Origin: Hormiphora californensis
Lineage: Eukaryota > Ctenophora > Tentaculata > Cydippida > Pleurobrachiidae
Direction: 5' to 3'
Assembly (NCBI GenBank): GCA_020137815.1
Contig: CM035355.1
Location: 2,419,231 to 2,483,230 of the forward strand
DNA: 64,000 nt
Below, piece by piece: positions 55,752-64,000 of the stretch. Position 1 is the stretch's first letter. Each line of letters starts with the position of its first letter. The translations under genes and the position numbers were made by a program. The notes under the pieces are model-generated. The model did no database searches. It was not told the DNA's origin and saw only the letters and a list, made by a program, of their open reading frames with translations.

Positions 55752-58679
55752 ATGAGTACTAACACCCGTAAACCAAGGAAGGTCTGGTCTAAGCAAGAGA
55801 ACCTAGACTTGGTGTACTGCTACTACAGCAGCAACCCAGGCACATCCGGATCCTGGAAGAGGCTCGAACGCCTATGGGAAGACAAGGGACACGACCCATT
55901 AACAGGTGCCAAACTCTCAAGCCAGTTCAGATCAATAGAGAAATCTGGACACATGGTAACACCGCAGGAGATGGCTGATCAGCGAATGCTAGCAGGGCTA
56001 GCAGCATCTGGCCTAAATATACTCCCGGAAGTGGATCTCACGGTGAATGATAACACTGCGGGTCCGAGTACCTCGGCAAATGGGGACACCACCGATCCCC
56101 CACCACCACCCCCCACTAGAGCGCCACGAACAAAATGGACCACAGAAATGAACATTACGCTCGTGTTCATCCACTCGTACTCACAACCTGACAAAAGAGG
56201 AGTATGGAACCGAGTGGAGGAAAGGTGGTCAAAGACAACCTACCCTTCCAAGACTGATGACCAGCTTAGATCCCAACTGAGATCTATAACTCAGTCGGGA
56301 CTCCTTTCACCACAGAAGCTGATGGAAATCAGAACAGCGGCCGTAGCCGACCGTGAAGCAATTGAATCGGCACGACAGGCTGTGGTAGAGGACAACCCAC
56401 CCCCAGAAACCATTGAACCCCCCACAAACCCAGTGGAAGAGGAAGGGCCATCACCGAACCAGGAAATCAGGGAGCAGTTCAAGAAACTACTTGAGGAACC
56501 AAGCTCTATCAAAGTCACCGACCTGAGACAGGTCCCCTGGGGGAAGCTACGAGTGGCAATTGACCGACTCAGCCCGGTAATCAAGTCCTTTGAAACCCCA
56601 GACCTTACCGCACTGAACACGCTACTGATGGCCGTAGCCCATGTGGTCCGAGAACAGATGGGCGTTAAGGCACCAAGCGAACCCACCAACAACACCCCCA
56701 GAAGGAATAAACAACCTATGTGGCTGCGACGACTCGAAGAGAGTGTCGCCAAGCTTCGCTCAGACCTCTCCAGGCTGACCGAAATGAGCAGAGGTGCCAC
56801 CCACAAGTTCCAAACTATAGATATTATCTATAGAAGATACCCGCTGCTGCCCAAGAAGGGCTATAAACAAGTTATAGAAGAAGTGAAGCAGAGACTGCTA
56901 GCGAAGGCCGGAAAGATTAAGAGATACAAGAAGAAGCAGCAGACATTCGTTGACAACAACTTGTTCCAGAACAACCAACGAAACTTTTACCGGAAACTGG
57001 AGAAACGTGGATCGGACCCCACGCCACTCGATTGTACTCCAGAAGACCAGACCAGGACGCTTAACTTCTGGAAAAATATCTGGGAAAACGAGGCTGGTCA
57101 TAACACTGAAGCAGAATGGCTAGACGGAGTCCAGGAGAACTTTGAAACAGTCAGGCAACAGGAAGAGTTTCAGATCACCACGGAAAGAGTTGCAGCTCGG
57201 GTGAAAGGAATGACCAACTGGTCAACCCCAGGTATAGATGGTCTCCACGCCTTCTGGATTAAACACACGACTTGCCTCCATGGTAGGATAGCTGAGCTAC
57301 TTAATGAAAGTCTCATTACGAGTCAAGTCCCGGCATGGATGACTGAAGGCAGGACCTTCCTCCTGATTAAAGACCCCAAGAAGGGTATGTCAAACCCGGG
57401 AAACTTTAGACCCATAACCTGCCTTCCGAACCTCTGGAAGCTGTATACAGGAATATTATCAGAAGACATCTACCAGCACCTCGATGTAAACGGGCTCTTT
57501 CCGGAAGAGCAGAAGGGGTGCCGCAAAAAGAGTCGAGGATGTAAAGAACAACTAGCAATTGACAAACTTATCCTACGTCATTGCAAACGCTCAAAGTCTT
57601 CCTTGTATATGGCTTTCATAGACTACCAGAAGGCATACGACTCGATCCCCCACTCCTGGATCCTTAAGTCAATGGAGATGTGCGGGATAAACCCTCAGAT
57701 AATCCGACTATTCGAGTCATCATTCCAGCAGTGTATTGTCAACATCGTCCAATCTGGGTCAGACTTAGGTAAAATACACATCAAGAGAGGCCTCTTCCAA
57801 GGAGACTCCGTCTCCCCTATTCACTTTATTATAGGCCTGATCCCCCTGTCCATGCTCCTAGCTGCCCAAGGAAGAGGCTACACCATATCTAACCCAGTAG
57901 CTCCAGATCCAGATATTAGTATTAACCACCGCCTATACATGGACGATCTTAAGCTGTATGCCAGCTCGAAAGAGGACCTTCAGCAGCTCTTAGCAGTCAC
58001 TGAGAAGTTTAGCACTGACATCAACATGTCCTTTGGTCTATCCAAGTGCGGAGCTCTAGACATTGTGGACGGAGTCAGAAGTCGGATGCAGGGAATAAGC
58101 CTACCCAGTGGAGACAGAATACCCGAGGTGGAAGATGGAGGCTATAAGTACCTCGGCATCCTGGAGGTTGACCGTATTCTTCATCAAGAAATGAAAGCTA
58201 AGGTCAAAGCCGAATACACCCGAAGAGTCAAGAAACTACTGTCCGCGAGCCTGCAAGGCAAGAACCTCATCACAGCAATCAACACATGGGCAATACCTGT
58301 GATCCGTTACGGTGCCGGAATACTGGACTGGTCCACTTCCGAAGCCAGTGGACTAGACATGATGACTAGGAAGATCCTGAGAAGAGGAGTCATCAAGAGC
58401 AACAGTGACATTGACCGGCTGTATGTTAGCAGGAAATTGGGAGGAAGGGGTCTCCAACGGATTGAAGATGTCATTGTGAAGGAAGAGACAGGACTCGTGA
58501 CATTCTTCACCAATTCCGCGGACCCCAAGATCCGTGCCCTCCACACGGCGATGCAGTCTGAAGATATGCTGGCTGGACCTCCAGAAGACGCAGAAGCCCT
58601 GAAGGAAAGACTACAGACGGAACTTATAGAGAAATGGAAAAACAAAGTCTTACATGGAAGATTCCTGAAGCAACTTTAA
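55752..58679 (+). CDS. Reverse transcriptase of an R2-type non-LTR retrotransposon, C-terminus displaced by an insertion
   Basis: 975 residues. Two Myb/SANT-like DNA-binding repeats (KVWSKQENLDLVYCYY at about 10-75; KWTTEMNITLVFIHSY at about 128-195) stand where R2-clade proteins carry target-binding domains. RT motifs: STPGIDGLHAFW, NFRPITCLPNLWKL, EEQKGC, FIDYQKAYDSIPH (catalytic Asp about 624), GLFQGDSVSP, and LYMDDLKLYAS (Tyr729-Met-Asp-Asp732) in place of the usual FADD. KYLGI and the thumb follow, ending EKWKNKVLHGRFLKQL. The family normally continues into a TWAWL/AQDQA segment and CCHC/restriction-like endonuclease. Exactly that continuation appears at 63736. The TAA at 58677 is therefore probably created by the insertion. 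Otherwise uninterrupted, hence young. Confidence 0.9.
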   Translation: MSTNTRKPRKVWSKQENLDLVYCYYSSNPGTSGSWKRLERLWEDKGHDPLTGAKLSSQFRSIEKSGHMVTPQEMADQRMLAGLAASGLNILPEVDLTVNDNTAGPSTSANGDTTDPPPPPPTRAPRTKWTTEMNITLVFIHSYSQPDKRGVWNRVEERWSKTTYPSKTDDQLRSQLRSITQSGLLSPQKLMEIRTAAVADREAIESARQAVVEDNPPPETIEPPTNPVEEEGPSPNQEIREQFKKLLEEPSSIKVTDLRQVPWGKLRVAIDRLSPVIKSFETPDLTALNTLLMAVAHVVREQMGVKAPSEPTNNTPRRNKQPMWLRRLEESVAKLRSDLSRLTEMSRGATHKFQTIDIIYRRYPLLPKKGYKQVIEEVKQRLLAKAGKIKRYKKKQQTFVDNNLFQNNQRNFYRKLEKRGSDPTPLDCTPEDQTRTLNFWKNIWENEAGHNTEAEWLDGVQENFETVRQQEEFQITTERVAARVKGMTNWSTPGIDGLHAFWIKHTTCLHGRIAELLNESLITSQVPAWMTEGRTFLLIKDPKKGMSNPGNFRPITCLPNLWKLYTGILSEDIYQHLDVNGLFPEEQKGCRKKSRGCKEQLAIDKLILRHCKRSKSSLYMAFIDYQKAYDSIPHSWILKSMEMCGINPQIIRLFESSFQQCIVNIVQSGSDLGKIHIKRGLFQGDSVSPIHFIIGLIPLSMLLAAQGRGYTISNPVAPDPDISINHRLYMDDLKLYASSKEDLQQLLAVTEKFSTDINMSFGLSKCGALDIVDGVRSRMQGISLPSGDRIPEVEDGGYKYLGILEVDRILHQEMKAKVKAEYTRRVKKLLSASLQGKNLITAINTWAIPVIRYGAGILDWSTSEASGLDMMTRKILRRGVIKSNSDIDRLYVSRKLGGRGLQRIEDVIVKEETGLVTFFTNSADPKIRALHTAMQSEDMLAGPPEDAEALKERLQTELIEKWKNKVLHGRFLKQL

Positions 58680-58817
58680 ACAAATTAATTTGAGGTGTAC
58701 GTATGTAAAGAGCGCCGTACACCACCCACAGTAAGCTCTCTCAAGAAGAAGATCATCAACTACGTGAGTTAGTCACTCTGAAGTTCGGACCACGCCACCC
58801 TCAGCCACATCATCATC

Positions 58818-60710
58818 ATGGGCCCTAACACCGTCAGTCCGGCAGGACGTGTTTTAGGTGGATTGTTAGCTGTGGCAGAGAAGCTGAAAGACAAGAAGCA
58901 AGCTGATGCAGTGAAGTCAGTGATAACGCTTTTTCAACCAGGGAAGACTGCGGCAGAGAATGCCAACAAAGTGACTACAGTAGGGAGACCAAACCTGAAC
59001 GATTGCAGTACATTCTTAGGAATAGACGCACTGTACTCAAAGGGCAACAAAGCGTTTTCAAACAAGGATCAACTAGCGAAGAGGATAGTAAGGGAACTAA
59101 ACATATTGATAGGAGCATCAGAATGCCTGGAATGTGGAGAAAAATTCACCTTCCAGCGCGGGAGGAGAGAGCTACTGAGATGCTTCCTATGCAGCCAGCC
59201 CTCTCATGACTGTGAGAAAGTTGTGGGAGTGATCGAGTCTAGGGATGAGGATGGTATGCTGTTCCTGACCTCGGACGTCTGGCTATGCAGCGCGTGTTTC
59301 ATACCAAAGGTGGTGGAGACAGTGAGCAGCCGAGCTTCACTACGAAACACCCCAGCCCGGGTGAAAGGGATATCCAGACTGCCAGTGGGTTCCCCGAAGA
59401 CCCCAATGGCCAGTCAGACGGAAATGAAGGATACCAGTGACAATTCCATGCAATTTCCGTCGCCGCGAGATCTGGATGTGACACAGCAACTTCAGGAGGC
59501 GGCTGAGGAGAGGGAAACCGACGTTGAAGACGTAGAAAAGGGAAAAGCAACAGAAAACGAGGAAGAAGAGGAAGAAGAACTGGAAGAAGGAGAGATAAAG
59601 CAAGAACATACGAGTAGCACGGACGTGAAGTCAGAGGAATTAACCGCAGCGTTGCAGGAAGTTGAACGTAAGCAGAAAGAGGAGGAGAAGTTTCCGAACA
59701 CGGCTTCAACAACATGCCCCCGTATGAAGACTGGGGCCTGCCCGCACGGCTTGCGGGGAAAGAAGGCAGCAGAGGGGATACCGAGCTGTCCAAACTTTCA
59801 CCCTAAAATATGCAAGAAGTTTTCTAGGAGTGGACCTGGAAAAGATGGATGTGACCAGGGAGAAAAGTGCAACAAATTACACAAGACGAGGTGCCCCGCT
59901 GGACTGGAAGCATCACGATGTGTAGACCAAACATGTAAGCTTTTACACCACCTTGGCACAGTCAGAGCTTGGAACGAGAAAAAGCAGGAGAAGAATGAAG
60001 TAAAGATAGCAGTAGGGGCACAAGGAGAAGAGTCCTATAGAAGAGAGCCAGCAAAGAACGAGGCAGGTGAACGGGGCCACCGATGGAGACCCCAGAGCGA
60101 GCAAGCAAAACAGAAGGCAGAGAAACCATCTGGAAGGAAGCAAGCTCCAGAACTGCGAGGTAATCGTGAGACCTCAGCTAGGGGGCAGTCAAACCAAAGA
60201 GGCAGACAGCAAACCCGACACACTCCCTGGCAGACGAACGGTAGAACGGGAGACAGGAGCAGAGGAAGACCGAAAGAGAGATGGGACAGGGGAAGGGGCG
60301 GTACTAATGACAAGTACAGGCCTCAGAGGAGAGTGACGCCTGTAAGAAACGACAGAAGCTGGTGGAAAGGGGACAGGTGCCGCAACAACGACGAATTCAG
60401 GCATTTTAGGCGAGACACACCTGAAAGGAACGGCAGAAGTTGGAGGAAAGGTCCTCACTGGGATGAGCCGGAAAGAAGATGGGATAAAGATAGGAATGAA
60501 AACAACAGATGGACTCCAGCATGGAGCAGAAAGAATGAGGAACAAGGGGAGCCTTTTTTAGACCCGCGCTCCATTCTGGAGCGACTAATGGAAATGGAAC
60601 AGATGATGAGGAGGAGCCTCAGGATAGGAGACCAGGAAATGGAGGACAGGCAACTGGACAGGGACAGGGGAGGATGGAGGAGAGGAAACCAGTGGGCGGG
60701 ATCATATTAA
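58818..60710 (+). CDS. ORF1 zinc-finger RNA-binding protein of the CR1/L2-like element
   Basis: 630 residues. A PHD-like Cys cluster (CLECGEKF, LLRCFLCSQPSH, VWLCSACF; about 97-155) is followed by an acidic Glu-rich stretch (about 235-270). Then comes a CCCH-type cluster: TTCPRMKTGACPHG, CPNFHPKICKKF, GCDQGEKCNKLH, RCPAG, CKLLHH (about 298-378). The C-terminus is long, basic and Arg/Gly-rich, suited to nucleic-acid packaging. Equivalent ORF1 proteins of non-LTR elements bind the element RNA and form the transposition particle. Ends 37 nt inside ORF2. Confidence 0.85.
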   Translation: MGPNTVSPAGRVLGGLLAVAEKLKDKKQADAVKSVITLFQPGKTAAENANKVTTVGRPNLNDCSTFLGIDALYSKGNKAFSNKDQLAKRIVRELNILIGASECLECGEKFTFQRGRRELLRCFLCSQPSHDCEKVVGVIESRDEDGMLFLTSDVWLCSACFIPKVVETVSSRASLRNTPARVKGISRLPVGSPKTPMASQTEMKDTSDNSMQFPSPRDLDVTQQLQEAAEERETDVEDVEKGKATENEEEEEEELEEGEIKQEHTSSTDVKSEELTAALQEVERKQKEEEKFPNTASTTCPRMKTGACPHGLRGKKAAEGIPSCPNFHPKICKKFSRSGPGKDGCDQGEKCNKLHKTRCPAGLEASRCVDQTCKLLHHLGTVRAWNEKKQEKNEVKIAVGAQGEESYRREPAKNEAGERGHRWRPQSEQAKQKAEKPSGRKQAPELRGNRETSARGQSNQRGRQQTRHTPWQTNGRTGDRSRGRPKERWDRGRGGTNDKYRPQRRVTPVRNDRSWWKGDRCRNNDEFRHFRRDTPERNGRSWRKGPHWDEPERRWDKDRNENNRWTPAWSRKNEEQGEPFLDPRSILERLMEMEQMMRRSLRIGDQEMEDRQLDRDRGGWRRGNQWAGSY

Positions 60711-63700
60711 ACATGCAGTCAGCAAACCCAGGGGCCAGGAGCAGCTGCTCTTGGAAAATTGGAGCCTTAAAGGGGATAGTGGATGCTAGTCCGTTCAAGA
60801 TTCCTTTTATTGCTCTAACAGAAACCTGGTTGCGAGACGGGATCGAGGATAAGCAGATCTCGTTAGGAGAAGAATATGTTATTAACCGCAGGGATAGGGA
60901 TGGCAGGACGGGAGGAGGAGTGGTTTTATACACCCACCAAAGCTTACCAGTAGAAAACGTGGTAACGTTAGATAACGATCACTGCCAACTACTGATATGC
61001 ACGGCACCAACACCTAAATGGATCATAGGGGTAGTTTACAGGGCCCCTTCGGCAACGGTGGGAAACTTCAAGGCAGTCTTGGACCGGATCGAAAAGTACA
61101 TTCAGGGGATGGACGGTTATGTGGTCTGCATTATGGGAGACTTCAACACCCCAGGTATAGAATGGGACCCACCTAGGACTGTGGTGCCGACGGCTACCAA
61201 AACAGAGGAGGCGCTGATGAGTTTCACAGAACAGACACTCCTCTCGCAGTATGTGGATGGACCAACGAGGGGGAACAACATACTAGATCTGTTCTTTACT
61301 AACTCAGACAGGGTAGTAGCCGATGTACAAGCGAGGGATACTGAGATATCGGACCATCGGATAGTAGAAATTTTGTTCGCTTATGACCCTTGTATGAAAC
61401 GTCCAGAGGCCGCACAGATCAGCTTGGAGACGGATGATTTTAGGGCGCTTGACCTAAGCAAGGCAGACTTTGAAAAGATTTCAGCGGAAATCAAGGAACA
61501 TGACTGGGAGGAAATTTATGAGAGAAGTGGAGCAGAAAAGTTTCCAGAGGAGTTTCGACGGATCTTGTACAAAGCTGCAGCCAAGTACAGTCCAAAGAAG
61601 AAACTGGGGAAGAAGAGGAGCAGTAGACTGAAACTACTGTCGCGAAAGAAAAGAGCAGTACAGGATAAGTTGACACAAGTCCTGGATAAAGGGGATGCCC
61701 CGATAGAACAGATTCAAGCACTGGAAACTAGGTTAGGAGACCTACATTGGATGATAAGGGAGGAAGTGATAGAGAGTCGGCGCAGAAAGGAAAGAGGAGC
61801 AGTGGAGAATATACAAGAGAACAACAAGGCCTTCTATAGCTATGCAAAGAGGTTCGCTGGAGACGACAGCGGAATCGCAGTACTGAATGACAAAGAGGGA
61901 AACCTTTGCTCAGAACCAAGTGACATAGCAAACATCCTGGCTGAGCAATTCGAATCGGTGTTTAGTGTACCCAGAGAGGACGCTGAAGTAGACATAGAAG
62001 AGAGTAACTGCAAGCAGGGAGATGAAGAGCTAGAGTTTACACGGGCAGAGTTAGCAGAGGCGCTTATGGATATTAAGAAAGGAGCGGCATCGGGACCAGA
62101 CGGAATTCCGGCGGACCTTCTGAGGGCGTGTGCAGAAGCAGTGAGCAGCCCTCTACACCTTATGTGGAAGCGCTCGCTCCAGGAAGGTAGGGTTCCAGAA
62201 ACTTATAAGAACTCTATCATCGTGCCTCTGTACAAAAAGGGAAGTAGGGCGAAGGCAGAGAACTACAGACCCGTGTCATTGACTGACCATGTAGGGAAAG
62301 CCTTTGAGAGGATTGTGAGGAAAAGACTGGTCAAGTACTTTGAATCCAATGGCCTCTTCCTGGACATACAGCACGGTTTCAGGAGGCGCAGAAGCACACT
62401 TACACAGCTCATACAGCATTTTGACGAGGTATTTGAGAATTGTCTGGACAATGCGGACACTGATTCCATCTATCTCGATTACGCCAAAGCATTCGATAAG
62501 GTGGATCACGGCATACTGCTGAAGAAACTACGAAAGTACGGTGTAAATGAAAAGCTGGTGAAATGGATTGAGTCGTTTCTGAGTGGAAGGAGGCAGAGAG
62601 TAGCGGTAAATGGTGTCAAGTCGCTAGTGGCACTAGTGAGAAGCGGGGTTATCCAGGGGTCAGTACTAGGACCCATTCTCTTTATAATATACATCACAGA
62701 CATAGCATCCGTCGTGAAAGGCAGTTCAATAAGGTGTTTTGCTGATGATACCCGCCTATTGAAGAGTATAAGAGGAGAAGAAGACGTGACAGTACTGCAA
62801 AGAGACCTGAATGCAGTGATAGCATGGTCGGAGAAGAACAACATGAACCTCCACCAGGATAAATTCGAGCTGATGAGACATAGTGGGATAAAGCGAAGCA
62901 AAGAGGAGAAAGCAGCCGTAGAAGGTATACAGGAGTTACCTCTCTCAAACGCGATGTTTTCGTATGAGACGGCAGCAGGGGTGCTCGAAGCAAAGGAGGA
63001 CCTGAGGGATCTAGGAGTGGTGATAACAGCTGATCTGAAGTGGAAGAAGCATATTGGAAAAGTTGCAGAAAGCGGGAGGAAAAAGGCAGCATGGGTGTTT
63101 AGCGTCTTCGAGACAAGAGAAACCCAGCCGATGCTTACCCTCTACAAAAGCCTGGTGCGAAGCCTTCTGGAGTATGCATGCCCACTCTGGCACCCCTCAA
63201 AAATCGGGGATATTCAAACCCTAGAAGCGGTCCAGAGAAGCTTCACAAAGAGGATCGATGGTACGAAGGGGCTAGACTATTGGAGCAGGTTGTCAAAGCT
63301 CGACATGATGTCTCTCCAAAGAAGACGAGAGCGTTACATTGTGATTCATATGTGGAAGCTACACAACAGACAAGTCAGCAATGATCTCCAGATACAGTTT
63401 AAAGACAAAGGTCGGACAGGGATCAAGGCAGTCGTACCACCAATGACCAAGACAGGATCGAGTGCAAACCAAACACTCTATGACGAATCCTTTGCGGTCA
63501 TAGGACCAAAGCTGTGGAACAGTATCCCAGCAGAGCTCAGCCGCATTGACAAGTTCGAGAGTTTCAAACGGGCCCTTACGAAGCACTTCAAGGAAATCCC
63601 GGATGAACCTCCTGTTCAAGGTTACAGTAGGAGGAACAACAACTCAGTGCTGGACTGGCTGAGAGATAAACCAGAAGGGTGTTCGCACGAGGCGATGACC

Positions 63701-63721
63701 CTGTTGCAGCAGAGGATCTGA
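60674..63721 (+). CDS. ORF2 endonuclease/reverse transcriptase of the CR1/L2-like element
   Basis: 1015 residues. AP-like endonuclease at about 1-235: LTETWLRDG (catalytic Glu), GVVYRAPSA, IMGDFNTPGIEWD (Asp about 156), EISDHRIVEI (SDH motif). RT at about 455-740: GPDGIPADLL, NYRPVSLTDH, QHGFRRRRSTLTQL, LDYAKAFDKVDH, IQGSVLGPILF and CFADDTRL (Phe689-Ala-Asp-Asp692). The C-terminal domain contains LVRSLLEYACPLWHPS and VQRSFTKRI, typical of the CR1/L2/Jockey group. ATG at 60674 chosen; it overlaps ORF1 by 37 nt in another frame, so translation may rely on reinitiation. No internal stops. Confidence 0.92.
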   Translation: MEERKPVGGIILNMQSANPGARSSCSWKIGALKGIVDASPFKIPFIALTETWLRDGIEDKQISLGEEYVINRRDRDGRTGGGVVLYTHQSLPVENVVTLDNDHCQLLICTAPTPKWIIGVVYRAPSATVGNFKAVLDRIEKYIQGMDGYVVCIMGDFNTPGIEWDPPRTVVPTATKTEEALMSFTEQTLLSQYVDGPTRGNNILDLFFTNSDRVVADVQARDTEISDHRIVEILFAYDPCMKRPEAAQISLETDDFRALDLSKADFEKISAEIKEHDWEEIYERSGAEKFPEEFRRILYKAAAKYSPKKKLGKKRSSRLKLLSRKKRAVQDKLTQVLDKGDAPIEQIQALETRLGDLHWMIREEVIESRRRKERGAVENIQENNKAFYSYAKRFAGDDSGIAVLNDKEGNLCSEPSDIANILAEQFESVFSVPREDAEVDIEESNCKQGDEELEFTRAELAEALMDIKKGAASGPDGIPADLLRACAEAVSSPLHLMWKRSLQEGRVPETYKNSIIVPLYKKGSRAKAENYRPVSLTDHVGKAFERIVRKRLVKYFESNGLFLDIQHGFRRRRSTLTQLIQHFDEVFENCLDNADTDSIYLDYAKAFDKVDHGILLKKLRKYGVNEKLVKWIESFLSGRRQRVAVNGVKSLVALVRSGVIQGSVLGPILFIIYITDIASVVKGSSIRCFADDTRLLKSIRGEEDVTVLQRDLNAVIAWSEKNNMNLHQDKFELMRHSGIKRSKEEKAAVEGIQELPLSNAMFSYETAAGVLEAKEDLRDLGVVITADLKWKKHIGKVAESGRKKAAWVFSVFETRETQPMLTLYKSLVRSLLEYACPLWHPSKIGDIQTLEAVQRSFTKRIDGTKGLDYWSRLSKLDMMSLQRRRERYIVIHMWKLHNRQVSNDLQIQFKDKGRTGIKAVVPPMTKTGSSANQTLYDESFAVIGPKLWNSIPAELSRIDKFESFKRALTKHFKEIPDEPPVQGYSRRNNNSVLDWLRDKPEGCSHEAMTLLQQRI

Positions 63722-63735
63722 TCTTCTACAGCTTC

Positions 63736-64000
63736 GAACAACCTAAAGTGACTAAAGTGAGTGAACTTGAAGAAGGGGGATGCGACCCTGACGCGACCTG
63801 GGCCTGGCTCAACAAAGAGAGCCTCAGCAGATACACCGAAGCCGATGTCTTTGCTGCCCAGGATCAAGCCATTCGCACGAACTGGTTGAGAGCTGCCATA
63901 CAGAAAGAGACTGAAGTGACTGAGAAGTGCCGGATCTGTAACCAACACAACGAGTCGGTGGAACACATCCTAAACGGATGCACGAAACTTGCCAACGGAG
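63736..64000 (+). pseudogene. Displaced C-terminal part of the R2-type element (zinc-finger/endonuclease region), runs off the window
   Basis: Open frame, offset from ORF2, beginning EQPKVTKVSELEEGG, then TWAWLNKESL, FAAQDQAIRTNWLRAAI and a zinc motif C-RI-C-NQHNESVE-H-ILNG-C (CX2CX8HX4C). This motif class precedes the restriction-like endonuclease in R2-type proteins. It fits directly after FLKQL of the 55752-58679 frame. The endonuclease itself would lie beyond 64000. Confidence 0.85.

Larger units (their letters stand above)
58680..63735 (+). mobile_element. CR1/L2-like two-ORF non-LTR element inserted into the R2-type element
   Basis: Bounded by the interrupted R2-type coding sequence: its N-terminal part ends at about 58676 and its C-terminal part resumes at about 63736. 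Carries ORF1 (58818-60710) and ORF2 (60674-63721), both intact. No clean target duplication or 3' tail was recognised, and exact ends are uncertain by tens of bases. A 5' leader of about 140 bp precedes ORF1. Confidence 0.82.

Noticed and set aside
58380-63735. One composite element with three ORFs instead of a nested insertion
   Set aside because: The R2-type C-terminus after 63736 matches what should directly follow the 55752-58679 frame, and the insert has its own endonuclease and RT of a different class. Kept open as a check.

Overview
This is nuclear DNA of an invertebrate animal. Protein-coding genes are split by many GT-AG introns (49 nt to about 4 kb), the families are animal ones (type II membrane gamma-glutamyltransferase, rhodopsin-like receptor, anoctamin, glutamate-carboxypeptidase-II-like peptidase), and the rest is packed with microsatellites, minisatellites, foldback elements, MITEs and non-LTR retrotransposons. 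A eukaryotic protoglobin, divergent receptor motifs and an R2-type reverse transcriptase fit an early-branching metazoan, with a sponge as my best guess. No species-level claim can be supported.

Layout. 38-11833 (minus): gamma-glutamyltransferase, 16 exons rebuilt, C-terminus beyond the window. 14436-18370 (minus): family A GPCR, 5 exons. 18371-25622: long gene-poor stretch with a 1.4 kb foldback element. 25623-28260 (plus): GH20 beta-N-acetylhexosaminidase, 2 exons, two apparent frameshifts near the N-terminus. 29526-30940 (minus): single-domain protoglobin, 5 exons, ending in a CaaX-type box. 33980-38857 (minus): anoctamin/TMEM16, 10 exons. 42284-50402 (plus): M28B (glutamate carboxypeptidase II-like) metallopeptidase, 19 exons, with a 2.6 kb minisatellite in intron 3. 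50760-53496 (minus): complete short LTR retrotransposon carrying only Gag and protease, with a 5-bp target duplication. 54566-64000: minisatellite, then an R2-type non-LTR element (tandem Myb/SANT-like domains plus a YMDD reverse transcriptase) split by an insertion of a two-ORF CR1/L2-like element. The R2-type C-terminal zinc-finger region resumes after the insert.

The cellular genes do not form a pathway. GGT and the M28B enzyme both act on gamma-glutamyl or peptide substrates outside the cell, but nothing here shows they work together. The most striking shared feature is how repeats interact with splicing. Tandem duplications span a 5' splice site (6 copies) and the matching 3' splice site (4 copies) of one anoctamin intron, and the 3' splice site of M28B exon 18 (3 copies). 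Pure CT microsatellites form the polypyrimidine tract of two exons, and a CTAAC-type repeat lies at branch-point distance in GGT.

Exon boundaries were inferred by eye from GT-AG sites, phase agreement and family similarity, with no transcript data. No tRNA, rRNA or CRISPR array was recognised.
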